Positions 16,531 to 24,964 are shown, counted from the first letter of the stretch. The stretch is DNA of 37,823 nucleotides from an uncultured Ruminococcus sp. (GCA_947624295.1 CANQJV010000017.1:1-37823), one strand, 5' to 3'. The notes: generated by a model not told the origin, from the sequence alone. Numbers and translations are program-made.

Positions 16531-17854
16531 CTTGCTGAAAAAAGAACTCGCTGAAATTATCAACGTGCAGACTGTTATTTCATTTGTTATATATTTTGTA
16601 CTGCTTTCAGTCATGGGGAACGTGATGAATACTACAATTGAGGACGTTTCCAATGATGAGTATACTATCAATATCAGCGACCGTGATAATACTGACCTCA
16701 CTGCTGAACTTATGAAACTTTTAGAAAAAAGCGATGCCAAAATAAATAAATTCGATACAAGCGGTGATGATTACAGTGCTATCCTGAACGAAACAGGTCA
16801 GAAAAATCTGATTATTATCCCCGAGGGTTTCTCAGAACAGGTCAAAAACGGCGAAACTGCTGATATTATAGACGTTTCAGCACTCACGTCCTCTACAGTG
16901 TCCGCAGTCGCTGACAGTGGTAACAGCAGTGCTATAAATCTTATCAATGCTTGCGTTGCCGATATGATTTCAGCGCAGGCAGGTCTCGATACGGAGCAGA
17001 TTATCAGAATAAATTCGCCCCTTGAAATAAAATCGCATACTGTCGTAAAAGGGAAATCGGCTGAAACAAGCGTTTTCAGCGTGATGGGGAAAATTTCTAT
17101 GCAGAATATAATTTTGCCTGTAATAGTATTCCTCGTGATTATAATGGCATCGCAGACTATCATCAGCGCAATCGCTAACGAGAAAATCGACAAGACCCTC
17201 GAAACGCTCCTGTCCGCACCTGTCAGCAGAACGGCTGTAATCGGCGCAAAAGTACTGTCCGCAGGTATCGTCGCTATACTGAACGCTGTCGTATTTATGG
17301 CAGGATTCTCGTCGTTAATGTCGGGCGCAACAAGCGCAAATATCAATATGACTTCCGAAATAACAAGCACTGTCGCCGAACAGCTCTCCGACAATGAGGC
17401 TATGAAACAGTTAGGGCTTACTCTGAACGCAGGAGACTATATTCTCATCGGAATACAGCTGTTCTTGAGTATAATGATATGCCTCTCTATTTCGATTATA
17501 TTGGGCGCACTCGTGACCGATACTAAGCAGTCGCAGACTATAGTAATGCCCATAATGATAGCAGCCGTAATCCCCTATCTTATCTCGATGTTCACTGATA
17601 TAAATACTCTCCCTGTATGGGCTAAAATATTTGTGTACGCAATACCGTTCACGCACACATTTTCGTCTATTCCTAACATAATGTTCGGGCATATGGGCGT
17701 ATTCTGGGGAGGACTTGCGTATCAGGCAGTATTTTTTGCAATATGTCTGTTCCTTGCGCTGAAATTATTCAAATCGGACAAGATACTGACAATGTCTCTG
17801 AATTTCGGGCAGAAGTCCAAAATGAAAAAGGCGGTCAATTCGTCTGAGGAGTAA
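16517..17854 (+). CDS. ABC-2 type exporter permease, NatB-like
   Basis: 445 residues. One N-terminal helix (about 18-36) is followed by a large extracytoplasmic domain (about 40-195) and then five or more helices from about 200, the NatB/ABC2_membrane_3 topology. Readable family blocks include IANEKIDKTLETLLSAPVSR and GALVTDTKQSQTIVMP. The 14-nt overlap with the ATPase gene shows coupled translation, and the two form a complete exporter. The substrate is unknown; NatAB homologues have been linked to sodium or antimicrobial export. After the stop at 17854 there is only a weak GC-rich hairpin (GCGCA repeats around 17855-17890) without a T-run. Confidence 0.93.
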   Translation: MKFFNLLKKELAEIINVQTVISFVIYFVLLSVMGNVMNTTIEDVSNDEYTINISDRDNTDLTAELMKLLEKSDAKINKFDTSGDDYSAILNETGQKNLIIIPEGFSEQVKNGETADIIDVSALTSSTVSAVADSGNSSAINLINACVADMISAQAGLDTEQIIRINSPLEIKSHTVVKGKSAETSVFSVMGKISMQNIILPVIVFLVIIMASQTIISAIANEKIDKTLETLLSAPVSRTAVIGAKVLSAGIVAILNAVVFMAGFSSLMSGATSANINMTSEITSTVAEQLSDNEAMKQLGLTLNAGDYILIGIQLFLSIMICLSISIILGALVTDTKQSQTIVMPIMIAAVIPYLISMFTDINTLPVWAKIFVYAIPFTHTFSSIPNIMFGHMGVFWGGLAYQAVFFAICLFLALKLFKSDKILTMSLNFGQKSKMKKAVNSSEE

Positions 17855-17930
17855 GCGCAGAGCCTGCGCACGCAATTTTGCGCTGTAGTCTGTTAAGTGA
17901 GGCAGATACTTCCGCAGATTATGTAAACTG

Positions 17931-18045
17931 TACACGCCTTGTGATACGCCATTTTTCAGGGGATACGCCTTGTGATACGCCTTATTTGACGTATTATAGC
18001 TGATGATACGCCGATACGCCGTTTTTTGAAGTTGCTATATATTTA
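17931..18045 (-). repeat. GGCGTATC-octamer intergenic repeat, left unit
   Basis: Part of the 348-base gap 17855-18202. On the minus strand GGCGTATC occurs at 18020-18013, 18012-18005, 17981-17974, 17969-17962 and 17950-17943, with a variant GGCGTGTA at 17938-17931. Spacings are 0, 23, 4, 11 and 4 nt. The 23-nt spacer contains CTATAATACGT. The unit ends (plus strand) with TTTTTTGAAGTTGCTATATA. It is in inverted orientation to the units at 19589-19910. Confidence 0.9.
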
Positions 18046-18065
18046 TTTTTTTTCCTGCTCCGCAA
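18042..18065 (+). repeat. Inverted repeat arm, left (cassette boundary)
   Basis: TTTATTTTTTTTCC then TGCTCCGCAA. It is the reverse complement, with a one-base length difference in the T/A run, of 19435-19457 (TTGCGGAGCAGG followed by an A-run and TAAA). The two arms enclose the small-protein/AEC gene pair. Confidence 0.8.
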
Positions 18066-18069
18066 CGGT

Positions 18070-18113
18070 GAACATTTTTGTACGGGGTCAAAATACTTTT
18101 GAACATTTTTGTA
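18070..18113 (+). repeat. Two direct GAACATTTTTGTA copies upstream of the small-protein gene
   Basis: GAACATTTTTGTA at 18070-18082 and again at 18101-18113, 31 nt apart (three helical turns), just upstream of the promoter at 18135-18163. This could be a regulator site or the remnant of an insertion-sequence end. Neither is shown. Confidence 0.6.
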
Positions 18114-18134
18114 TGAAAGTCTGTAATAAAAGTC

Positions 18135-18163
18135 TTGCAATGTCAGTGAAAGTATGGTATAAT
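18135..18163 (+). promoter_or_regulatory. Promoter of the small-protein/AEC operon
   Basis: TTGCAA (18135-18140), 17 nt, TATAAT (18158-18163), 39 nt before the start codon. The -10 box is perfect; the -35 box matches 4 of 6 bases. Confidence 0.75.
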
Positions 18164-18202
18164 AATACTATCCGAAAATTTTTTGAAATGAGGTAATTTT
18201 TT

Positions 18203-18421
18203 ATGGATATTAAAGCTGAAATTGACAAACTCGTCAACAAAGTCAAAAATGATAAGGATTTCGGGCAGAAATTCAAGGAGAATCCAACTAAAGCCGTTGA
18301 AAGCGTCTTAGGTATCGATTTGCCCGACGAACAGGTCAACAAAATCATCTCCGGTATCAAGGCAAAAATAAGCATAGACGATATTACAGGGAAACTCGGC
18401 GGTATCTTCGGGAAAAAATAA
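18203..18421 (+). CDS. Small protein resembling nitrile-hydratase-type leader peptides
   Basis: 72 residues. The pattern DKDFGQKFKENPTKAVESVL (18-35ish) followed by LGIDLPDEQ (36-44) resembles the NHLP family of leader peptides and related small helical proteins of Clostridia. The C-terminus is KLGGIFGKK, with a Gly-Gly at 66-67 that resembles a leader-peptide cleavage site but leaves only five residues after it. No modification enzyme (YcaO, radical SAM or lanthipeptide type) is encoded nearby, so a RiPP precursor role is unproven and a free-standing small cytosolic protein is equally possible. GAGGT lies 8 nt before the ATG, a clear promoter lies upstream, and the AEC transporter begins 3 nt after the stop. 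Confidence 0.75.
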   Translation: MDIKAEIDKLVNKVKNDKDFGQKFKENPTKAVESVLGIDLPDEQVNKIISGIKAKISIDDITGKLGGIFGKK

Positions 18422-18424
18422 GCT

Positions 18425-19375
18425 ATGTTCCTCGAAAATCTCGCTTTCAGCCTCAATGCAACCGTCCCCGTCTTCCTGATGATGGTTTTCGGGGGATTCT
18501 GCCGGAAAACAGGCTTGCTTGACGAACATACCACCGCTAAACTAAACAAATTCACTTTCAAGACAACTCTCCCTGCACTTCTTTTTTCTGACCTCTCTCA
18601 CGCCGATTTCCGTGCAGTATGGGATACAGGCTTTGTGATGTTCTGTATTTCAGCGACCCTGATAAGCGTTGCTGTCGCCTGTATATATTCGCTTTTCCAC
18701 AAGGATAAAGCCGAAAGAGGTGAGATAATACAAGCCTCCTACAGGAGCAGTGCTGCTGTACTGGGGATAGCTTTCGTCAAGAACATCTACGGCGAAGCTA
18801 CTATGGCTGCCCTCATGATTGCAGGAACAGTGCCGTTATATAACATCATCTCTGTAATATCATTGTCTCTGACTTCCCCCGAAAAAAAGGGTGACGGTAA
18901 AAAGCTGTTCCTTGATACGGTCAGGGGAATCGCTACCAATCCCATAATACTGGGGATTATAGCAGGCATGGCGTGGTCACTCCTGAAAATCCCTCAGCCC
19001 GTGATACTCGATAAATCCGTCACATATCTCGCAAATATGGCAACACCTCTGTCGCTGACAGCACTCGGAGCGTCATTCAAGTTAAGCGACGCTAAAGGCA
19101 AATTGCCCGTAACACTGGGGATAACGTTCATAAAGCTGATACTTTTCTGCGGAATATTCCTGCCCGTGGCAATTATCATGGGATTCAGGAGCGAAAAGCT
19201 TATTGCAGTCCTCGTCATGCTGGGCAGTGCTACCACGGGGAGCTGCTTTGTTATGGCGAAAAATTTCGGACATTCGGGCGTTATAACGGCATTTTCGGTA
19301 ATGCTGACCACTTTAGGGAGCGCATTCACCCTTACAGCATGGCTGTTTATCCTTAAATCACTGAATTATATATAG
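18425..19375 (+). CDS. AEC-family (auxin efflux carrier type) membrane transporter
   Basis: 316 residues with about ten hydrophobic helices in the two five-helix bundles of the AEC/Mem_trans family. Typical blocks are PVFLMMVFGGFCRKTGLLDE, NKFTFKTTLPALLFSDLSHA, ATNPIILGIIAGMAWSLLKI, and MATPLSLTALGASFKL near the centre. Known members export or take up organic acids such as malate; the substrate here is not predictable. It starts 3 nt after the small-protein stop with no strong Shine-Dalgarno, so its translation probably depends on the upstream gene. A terminator follows 4 nt after the stop. The pair is enclosed by inverted repeats. Confidence 0.92.
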   Translation: MFLENLAFSLNATVPVFLMMVFGGFCRKTGLLDEHTTAKLNKFTFKTTLPALLFSDLSHADFRAVWDTGFVMFCISATLISVAVACIYSLFHKDKAERGEIIQASYRSSAAVLGIAFVKNIYGEATMAALMIAGTVPLYNIISVISLSLTSPEKKGDGKKLFLDTVRGIATNPIILGIIAGMAWSLLKIPQPVILDKSVTYLANMATPLSLTALGASFKLSDAKGKLPVTLGITFIKLILFCGIFLPVAIIMGFRSEKLIAVLVMLGSATTGSCFVMAKNFGHSGVITAFSVMLTTLGSAFTLTAWLFILKSLNYI

Positions 19376-19379
19376 CAAT

Positions 19380-19400
19380 CCCCTGAAATACAGGGGTTTT
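19380..19400 (+). terminator. Terminator of the small-protein/AEC operon
   Basis: CCCCTG (19380-19385) pairs with CAGGGG (19391-19396) around AAATA, followed by TTTT. Confidence 0.8.
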
Positions 19401-19434
19401 GTTATATTACTTATCTGAAAAAGAAAAATATTAT

Positions 19435-19457
19435 TTGCGGAGCAGGAAAAAAATAAA
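19435..19457 (-). repeat. Inverted repeat arm, right (cassette boundary)
   Basis: TTGCGGAGCAGG, A-run, TAAA: reverse complement of 18042-18065. In the left copy the arm directly abuts the octamer unit. Here 131 bases (19458-19588) separate them, holding only a small hairpin (TTTCTAAA-AA-TTTAGAAA, 19551-19568). Confidence 0.8.
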
Positions 19458-19588
19458 ACTTTACTGAAAAAAATATAGTTACTAAATTTACACAATCCGC
19501 ATGGATATCTACTTCACTAATCATACTACAGTGCGAAACCGAAAAAACGCTTTCTAAAAATTTAGAAATCGGCAAGGAGTTTGGAACG

Positions 19589-19708
19589 TAAATATATATC
19601 AAGTGCAAAAAATGGCGTATCGGCGTATCTTCCCCTATAATACGTTGAAAACGGCGTATCACAAGGCGTATCCTATGGCGTATCGTTTCAAAATGGCGTA
19701 TCGTGCGT
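19589..19708 (+). repeat. GGCGTATC-octamer intergenic repeat, right unit 1
   Basis: GGCGTATC at 19614, 19622, 19653, 19665, 19677 and 19695. The first four have spacings 0, 23 and 4 nt, the same as the left unit, and the 23-nt spacer again contains CTATAATACGT. Positions 19589-19629 match the reverse complement of 18005-18045 at 37 of 41 bases. It lies in the 602-base gap 19376-19977. Confidence 0.9.
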
Positions 19709-19910
19709 GTATATATATATCAACTCAAGAAAATGGCGTACAGGTGTCCCTTTGCCTGTAATACGTCAGATAGGGTGTCCCGAACGGTGTACCAAAGGTG
19801 TGCATTGTACGGCGTATGGTGTCCGCTGTACATCTTCAGGTACGGGTAAAATCACGTAATATAGCCGTTGGGACAGGTGTACACCCATTTTGCAAGTTGC
19901 TATATAAAAC
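19709..19910 (+). repeat. Octamer intergenic repeat, right unit 2, with changed octamers
   Basis: Same layout as unit 1 but with GGCGTACA (19735), GGTGTCCC (19743), a 23-nt spacer containing CTGTAATACGT, GGTGTCCC (19774), 4 nt and GGTGTACC (19786). More diverged copies follow, as does a 10-nt palindrome GGTGTACACC (19876-19885). The ends are roughly inverted: TATATCAACTCAAGAAAATGG on the left, and CATTTTGCAAGTTGCTATATA (19887 to about 19906) on the right. Confidence 0.85.
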
Positions 19911-19977
19911 GTATGGGGCATATTAAATCCGAAAACCGCATATTCTGTAATAAAAAAGCAGAATGGTGTGATATGTA

Positions 19978-22593
19978 ATGGGACTTACGGAAAAAACTGC
20001 CTCCGAAAAACTCAAATCTGACGGGCTGAACACTCTCGCCGACAAAAAGAAAACAAGCGTTCTGAAAATATTCGCCGGGCAATTCAAAGATGTTATGGTG
20101 ATGATTCTCCTCGGTGCTACGGTCATTTCGGTGCTTTTAGGGGAAATCTCCGACGCTGTCACTATAATAATAATAGTCCTGCTGAATGCTGTACTGGGCT
20201 TCATACAGGAGTACCGCACGGAGCATACTCTCGAAACGCTCAAGGCTATGACTTCGCCCACAGCGAAATGCTACAGGGACGGCAAACTGAAGGAAATCAA
20301 GGCGGAACTGCTTGTTACGGACGATGTCATTGAACTTGAGGCAGGCGACAGAATACCGGCTGATTGTGTTATCCTGAATTGTGCAGGATTTTCGGCAGAC
20401 GAATCTATACTCACGGGCGAATCTGAGCCTGTTCAGAAAAGAGCGACTATTACGGACGATACTGACAACAGCATAAACAAGCCGAATATAATTTACTGCG
20501 GGACTTCTGCTGTCAAGGGCACTTGCAGGGCGAAAGTAATTGCTACCGGTGAACGCACTCAAATGGGGCGCATTTCGGAACTAATCGCCGATATTGACAA
20601 GGAAATGACACCATTACAGAAAAGGCTTGCCGAACTCGGGAAAATAGTTGCGGTGATATGCCTGATAGTATGCTTTGCGGTGTTCGGAGCGGGAGTACTT
20701 CACGGGGAAGACGTTTTCACGATGATGATGACGGGGATAACAGTTGCCATCGCCGCTATACCTGAAGGCTTGCCTGCGACTGTCACTATAGCACTTGCGC
20801 TTGCGGTGAATCGTATGCTGAAACAGAAAGCTCTTGTGAACAAACTGCACAGCGTTGAAACATTGGGCTGTACATCGGTGATATGTTCAGATAAAACGGG
20901 GACAATCACTGAGAACAAGATGACGGTTACAGAACTCGCCACGGCTGACAACGATTATAATTTCACGGGTATGGGCTACCGTATCAGAGGAGAAGTCACT
21001 GAAAACGGGAAAATCATCAATCCCATAAACGAAAAGGCTCTCACAGAATCCCTGAAATGCGGAGTGATATGTTCTACAGCGGTCATATCGTCGGGGAAAG
21101 CCTCGGCAGGCAGGCGGAGAGGTTCAATCAGAGGCTCGGGCGAGTGGAATACTACAGGCGACCCTACTGAAATAGCGTTGCTTATTTCGGCAGCGAAAGC
21201 AGGGATAACTCGTGAGAATCTGCACTGCACCAAATTAAAAGAGTACCCGTTCGACAGCGAAACAAGATTTATGGCGGTACACTGTTCTGAAAATTCCGAC
21301 AGGAAAATATATTTCAAAGGCGCAGAGGAAGTCATTTTACCACGCTGTACGCAGTATATCACCCGAAACGGCGAATTATTACCGCTTACGCCGGCAGTCC
21401 GCAAGAGAATATCAGAGAAAGTGCTTGAGATGTCCGACAATGCCCTGCGAGTACTTGCGCTTGCGTTCTGTATATCGGATAATTTCGATGAAAACCGTGG
21501 TAATCTTGTATTTTCGGGGCTTGCGGGAATGATAGACCCTCCACGTGACGAGGCGAAAACAGCTATCAGAAAGTGCGCAAATGCTTCTGTCAAAACAGTT
21601 ATGATTACAGGCGACCACAAGAATACAGCTGTAGCAATCGCACGGAAAGCAGGGTTACTCAAGAACGGCAAGGCGATGACGGGAGCTGAACTCGACAAAC
21701 TGACAGATGAACAGCTTGATAAATGTATTGACAATTATACAGTTTTCGCACGGGTAGAGCCTGTCCACAAATTGAGGATAGTACGCAGTTTCAAGCGTAA
21801 GGGCGAAATAGTAACGATGACGGGTGACGGCGTGAACGATGCTCCTGCAATAAAAGAGGCTGATGTAGGCGTTGCCATGGGGATTACAGGTACAGACGTA
21901 ACAAAACAGACTGCTGACGTGATACTGCTTGACGATAACCTTGCCACTCTGGTGAACGCTGTAGAGCAGGGGCGGTGTGTTTACGCCAACATACGTAAAT
22001 TTGTCAGATACTTGCTCTCGTGCAACATAGGCGAAGTCCTGACGATGTTTTTAGGGATAATTATGGGAATGCCTGTAGTACTTATGCCGGTGCAGTTACT
22101 TCTTGTCAACCTTGTGACGGACGGTTTACCTGCAATAGCACTCGGTCTTGAACCTCCTGACAGCGACATAATGAACAAACCTCCACGCAAATCAACAGAA
22201 GGATTTTTCGCAGGAGGACTTATGTCTAAAATAATATTCAGAGGGATATTCATAGGCTTGTCAACGCTCGCATCGTTTGCTGTAGTAGCGAGATTAGGCG
22301 GAAGTATTGAGGCAAGCCGTACATCAGCCCTTATAACGCTTGTAATGTCGCAACTTGTCCACGTATTCGAATGCAAATCGGAAAGCCGTTCGATATTCAG
22401 GATAAACATATTCAACAATATCAAGCTGATAATGGCGGTGCTTGTATCGTTGGCGATACTTGCAATTTCAGTTATGATTCCGGTATTGCAGGGGATTTTC
22501 GAAACAGTAACACTTAATTCAACTCAACTGCTTATAGCGTTGGGATTCAGTATAGCTGTACCGGTGATAAGCGGAATATTCAACAGAAAGTAA
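19978..22593 (+). CDS. Calcium-type cation-transporting P-type ATPase
   Basis: 871 residues, type II P-ATPase that pumps Ca2+ (or possibly Mn2+) out of the cytosol. The order is N-terminal actuator lead-in, helix pair about 42-76, actuator motif LTGES (145-149), PEGLP in helix 4 (262-266, typical of Ca-pumps), phosphorylation site D305 in SDKTGT, nucleotide-binding domain, TGDGVNDAPA hinge, and six C-terminal helices. The N-terminus begins directly at GLTEKTASEKL, so it is about 15 residues shorter than many homologues. The Shine-Dalgarno (GGTGTG) is weak and sits just after a small hairpin (ATTCTG 19942-19947 with CAGAAT 19959-19964). No promoter stands out; the upstream gap is filled by octamer repeats. 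Confidence 0.95.
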   Translation: MGLTEKTASEKLKSDGLNTLADKKKTSVLKIFAGQFKDVMVMILLGATVISVLLGEISDAVTIIIIVLLNAVLGFIQEYRTEHTLETLKAMTSPTAKCYRDGKLKEIKAELLVTDDVIELEAGDRIPADCVILNCAGFSADESILTGESEPVQKRATITDDTDNSINKPNIIYCGTSAVKGTCRAKVIATGERTQMGRISELIADIDKEMTPLQKRLAELGKIVAVICLIVCFAVFGAGVLHGEDVFTMMMTGITVAIAAIPEGLPATVTIALALAVNRMLKQKALVNKLHSVETLGCTSVICSDKTGTITENKMTVTELATADNDYNFTGMGYRIRGEVTENGKIINPINEKALTESLKCGVICSTAVISSGKASAGRRRGSIRGSGEWNTTGDPTEIALLISAAKAGITRENLHCTKLKEYPFDSETRFMAVHCSENSDRKIYFKGAEEVILPRCTQYITRNGELLPLTPAVRKRISEKVLEMSDNALRVLALAFCISDNFDENRGNLVFSGLAGMIDPPRDEAKTAIRKCANASVKTVMITGDHKNTAVAIARKAGLLKNGKAMTGAELDKLTDEQLDKCIDNYTVFARVEPVHKLRIVRSFKRKGEIVTMTGDGVNDAPAIKEADVGVAMGITGTDVTKQTADVILLDDNLATLVNAVEQGRCVYANIRKFVRYLLSCNIGEVLTMFLGIIMGMPVVLMPVQLLLVNLVTDGLPAIALGLEPPDSDIMNKPPRKSTEGFFAGGLMSKIIFRGIFIGLSTLASFAVVARLGGSIEASRTSALITLVMSQLVHVFECKSESRSIFRINIFNNIKLIMAVLVSLAILAISVMIPVLQGIFETVTLNSTQLLIALGFSIAVPVISGIFNRK

Positions 22594-22598
22594 AAAAC

Positions 22599-22620
22599 AG
22601 GACGGCTTAGAAACCGTCCT
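22599..22620. terminator. Bidirectional terminator between the Ca-ATPase gene and iscU
   Basis: AGGACGG (22599-22605) pairs with CCGTCCT (22614-22620) around an 8-nt loop. TTTG follows on the plus strand and GTTTTTT on the minus strand, so it can serve both convergent units. Confidence 0.88.
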
Positions 22621-22639
22621 TTGTTAATATTACACAAAA

Positions 22640-23056
22640 TTATTCTTCAGGCATTTTTATTTCCCCGACAATCGGCAGAGGGTCAATGCCCTGTTTAGTG
22701 TAGTAGTCCGCAAGTGCTGAACGTACAGCCTGTTCCGCAAGTACAGAGCAATGTATTTTCACGGCAGGCAAGCCGTCAAGAGCCTCTACTACAGCATCAT
22801 TCGTGAGTTTCAGAGCGTCGTTGATAGATTTGCCCTTGATAAGTTCAGTAGCCATAGATGACGTTGCTACAGCAGCACCGCAGCCGAACGTCTTGAATTT
22901 AGCGTCAGTAATAATACCGTTATCAATTTTGAGGTACATTTTCATAATATCTCCGCATTTAGCGTTACCGATTTCGCCTACACCGTCAGCATTTTCGATT
23001 TCGCCGACATTACGGGGATTAGAGAAGTGGTCCATAACTTTTTCACTGTACATCAT
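22640..23056 (-). CDS. iscU: Fe-S cluster assembly scaffold IscU/NifU-type
   Basis: 138 residues. It assembles iron-sulfur clusters using sulfur from the desulfurase. The three cluster-ligand cysteines are C34 (NAKCGD), C59 (FGCGAA) and C103 (KIHCSVLAEQA). The N-terminal YSEKVMDHFSNPRNVGEI is the IscU/NifU signature; the length is that of a stand-alone scaffold. AGGAGA lies upstream of the start (the first of two adjacent ATGs was taken). It is the last gene of the rnhA-iscS-DUF1963-iscU run and ends at a shared terminator. The Clostridia-type pair iscS-iscU is normally adjacent; here a DUF1963 gene separates them. Confidence 0.95.
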   Translation of the reverse strand: MMYSEKVMDHFSNPRNVGEIENADGVGEIGNAKCGDIMKMYLKIDNGIITDAKFKTFGCGAAVATSSMATELIKGKSINDALKLTNDAVVEALDGLPAVKIHCSVLAEQAVRSALADYYTKQGIDPLPIVGEIKMPEE

Positions 23057-23085
23057 AATATATCAATCTCCTTTGCAATCAACAA

Positions 23086-23781
23086 TCAACAGCAATCCCA
23101 GTTATAGAGGACATTGCTGAAGTCACAATTTTTAAGTTTTTCGCTGTTTATAAAGAAATTTCCCACTCCTGTATCTCCGAATATGGGCATATCTTTACCA
23201 CAAATCCAAGTCATATCAATTTGAAACAATAGGAAGTCATAATATTCACCATTTTCCATGTCAGTTCTTGGGTCAAGCTGTTGTGTAAAGTACGGATAAC
23301 CGCCGATTTTATGCCATGAACTTTTTTCCCAGTTTTTTCTGTTTATGATTTTATCATGTTTCATATTGCCGTCTGTTGACTTCTCAAAACTCACACCGCA
23401 CTCATAAAAAGCATAAGATACATGGTCATAATCATAATCATTCCATACGAATTTACTTTCTATTTCCTCTTTAGTTACGGCTCTGTCAATTTCGGGATAA
23501 TATATAACTCTGAAACCGTCCTGATTAGTTTGATTATTCCAAGGACACCCTAAATCTTCATCAGTCATAATCCAGAACTGCAAAAGACCCTTTTTCGGAA
23601 AACCATCAAGCTGAATTTTGTCACACTCTATCTGTGCGAGAAGTCTCAGCTGATTGCCGTAACTGTTTGTCGGGAAATCCTTGTCATGCGGAATATATCC
23701 CAACCCACCGATTTTGCTCTCAAAAATTGAGGGCTTTGTATCGGTGAGAGTGATTTTCATGCATGGCTTTGTATTACTCAT
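23086..23781 (-). CDS. DUF1963 (YwqG-like) protein
   Basis: 231 residues, cytosolic, no signal or membrane segment. It is assigned to DUF1963/YwqG by the blocks [46 protein letters not shown] and [16 protein letters not shown]. Members often occur in contact-dependent or toxin/immunity neighbourhoods or as single genes; the function is not established. Its ATG overlaps the iscS stop by 8 nt (ATGAGTAA), so it is probably expressed with the Fe-S genes. It lies 29 nt before iscU. No cysteine motif suggests a Fe-S role (a WDCC tail at the C-terminus is the only cysteine pair), so its place in the operon may be accidental. Confidence 0.82.
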   Translation of the reverse strand: MSNTKPCMKITLTDTKPSIFESKIGGLGYIPHDKDFPTNSYGNQLRLLAQIECDKIQLDGFPKKGLLQFWIMTDEDLGCPWNNQTNQDGFRVIYYPEIDRAVTKEEIESKFVWNDYDYDHVSYAFYECGVSFEKSTDGNMKHDKIINRKNWEKSSWHKIGGYPYFTQQLDPRTDMENGEYYDFLLFQIDMTWICGKDMPIFGDTGVGNFFINSEKLKNCDFSNVLYNWDCC

Positions 23782-24964
23782 AGCTTTCGCCTTTCATCAT
23801 TTTTTCCCAGACAGGCGACATAGAGCGCAGCTTGTCCACTACTTGCGGAATAACTTCGAGAATATAGTCAACATCTTCGTCAGTAACGTCCTCCTCGATT
23901 GACAAACGCAGAGAGCCGTGAGCTATTTCGTGTTTCAAGCCGATAGCAAGCAGCACGTGTGAGGGGTCAAGCGAACCTGAAGTGCAGGCTGAACCTGATG
24001 AGGCGCATATACCGTACATATCGAGCATAAGGAGCAGAGATTCGCCCTCAATGCCCTCTATAGATATATTGAGATTCCCGGGCAAACGCTTATCCCTGTC
24101 CCCGTTAAGGCGAGTATAGGGCAATTTGAGGATACCGTCAATAAGCCTGTTTCTGCGAGGAGTGATGATTTCAGCTTTCTGAGCGATATTTTTAGTAGCA
24201 GATTCTATAGCGACTCCCAAGCCGACAATTGCGGGGACATTTTCAGTACCTGCACGCTTATTGCGTTCCTGCGCACCGCCGTGGATAAGATTGGGGAGAG
24301 TAATACCCTTTTTGACGTACAGCACGCCTATACCCTTCTGAGCGTGGATTTTGTGACCCGAAAGCGACAGCATATCGATACCTTGCTTATGCACATCAAT
24401 TTCGACGTGACCGACAGCCTGTACTGCATCTGTATGGAAAATAACTTTTTTTTCGTTGCATATTTCAGCGATTTCGTCAATAGGCTGAATTGTACCGATT
24501 TCGTTGTTAGCGTACATTATGGTTACGAGAGCCGTATCATCACGGATAGCATTCCTGACATCTTCAGGATTTATAAGACCTTTTTCGTCAACGGGGATAT
24601 ATGTGACTTCAAAGCCCTTTTTTTCGAGATATTGGGTAGTATGAAGTACAGCGTGGTGTTCGAAAACTGAAGTAATTATATGTTTTTTACCCTTTTCAGC
24701 CATTTTTTCAGAGATACCCTTTATAGCCCAGTTATCTGATTCCGAACCACAGCTTGTAAAGAAAATCTCATTAGGGTCTGCGCCTATAGCCTTAGCGACT
24801 TTAGCCCTTGCGTTTTCGACATCTTTCTGAGCGTCCCTGCCGAGTTTATATATACTTGAGGCATTGCCGTAAGCCTCACGGAAATGCGGTAACATAGCGT
24901 TGAGGACTTCCTCCGAAACAGGAGTAGTAGCAGCGTTATCGGCGTAAATAAATCTTTTTTCCAT
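23774..24964 (-). CDS. iscS: Cysteine desulfurase (IscS/NifS family)
   Basis: 396 residues, PLP-dependent. It takes sulfur from cysteine as an enzyme persulfide and passes it to IscU. The PLP lysine is K205 ([11 protein letters not shown]). The active-site loop has C327 in [13 protein letters not shown], the class I (flexible loop) type. The start is [18 protein letters not shown] 24964 is taken because GAGGG lies about 10 nt upstream; an in-frame TTG at 24973 is less likely. It begins 31 nt after rnhA and is overlapped by the DUF1963 gene. No iscR-type regulator is present in the window. Confidence 0.96.
   Translation of the reverse strand: MEKRFIYADNAATTPVSEEVLNAMLPHFREAYGNASSIYKLGRDAQKDVENARAKVAKAIGADPNEIFFTSCGSESDNWAIKGISEKMAEKGKKHIITSVFEHHAVLHTTQYLEKKGFEVTYIPVDEKGLINPEDVRNAIRDDTALVTIMYANNEIGTIQPIDEIAEICNEKKVIFHTDAVQAVGHVEIDVHKQGIDMLSLSGHKIHAQKGIGVLYVKKGITLPNLIHGGAQERNKRAGTENVPAIVGLGVAIESATKNIAQKAEIITPRRNRLIDGILKLPYTRLNGDRDKRLPGNLNISIEGIEGESLLLMLDMYGICASSGSACTSGSLDPSHVLLAIGLKHEIAHGSLRLSIEEDVTDEDVDYILEVIPQVVDKLRSMSPVWEKMMKGESYE

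Noticed and set aside
17855..17890. GCGCA-rich sequence after the NatB-like gene as a terminator
   Set aside because: Competing short stems only and no T-run after them; too weak to call.
19614..19702. GGCGTATC array as a CRISPR or VNTR
   Set aside because: Octamers are too short and spacings irregular (0, 4, 10, 23 nt); spacers are conserved between units instead of unique.
20976..21734. 252-residue open frame on the minus strand inside the P-type ATPase gene
   Set aside because: Antisense shadow of a conserved ATPase; serine-rich low-information product without motifs.
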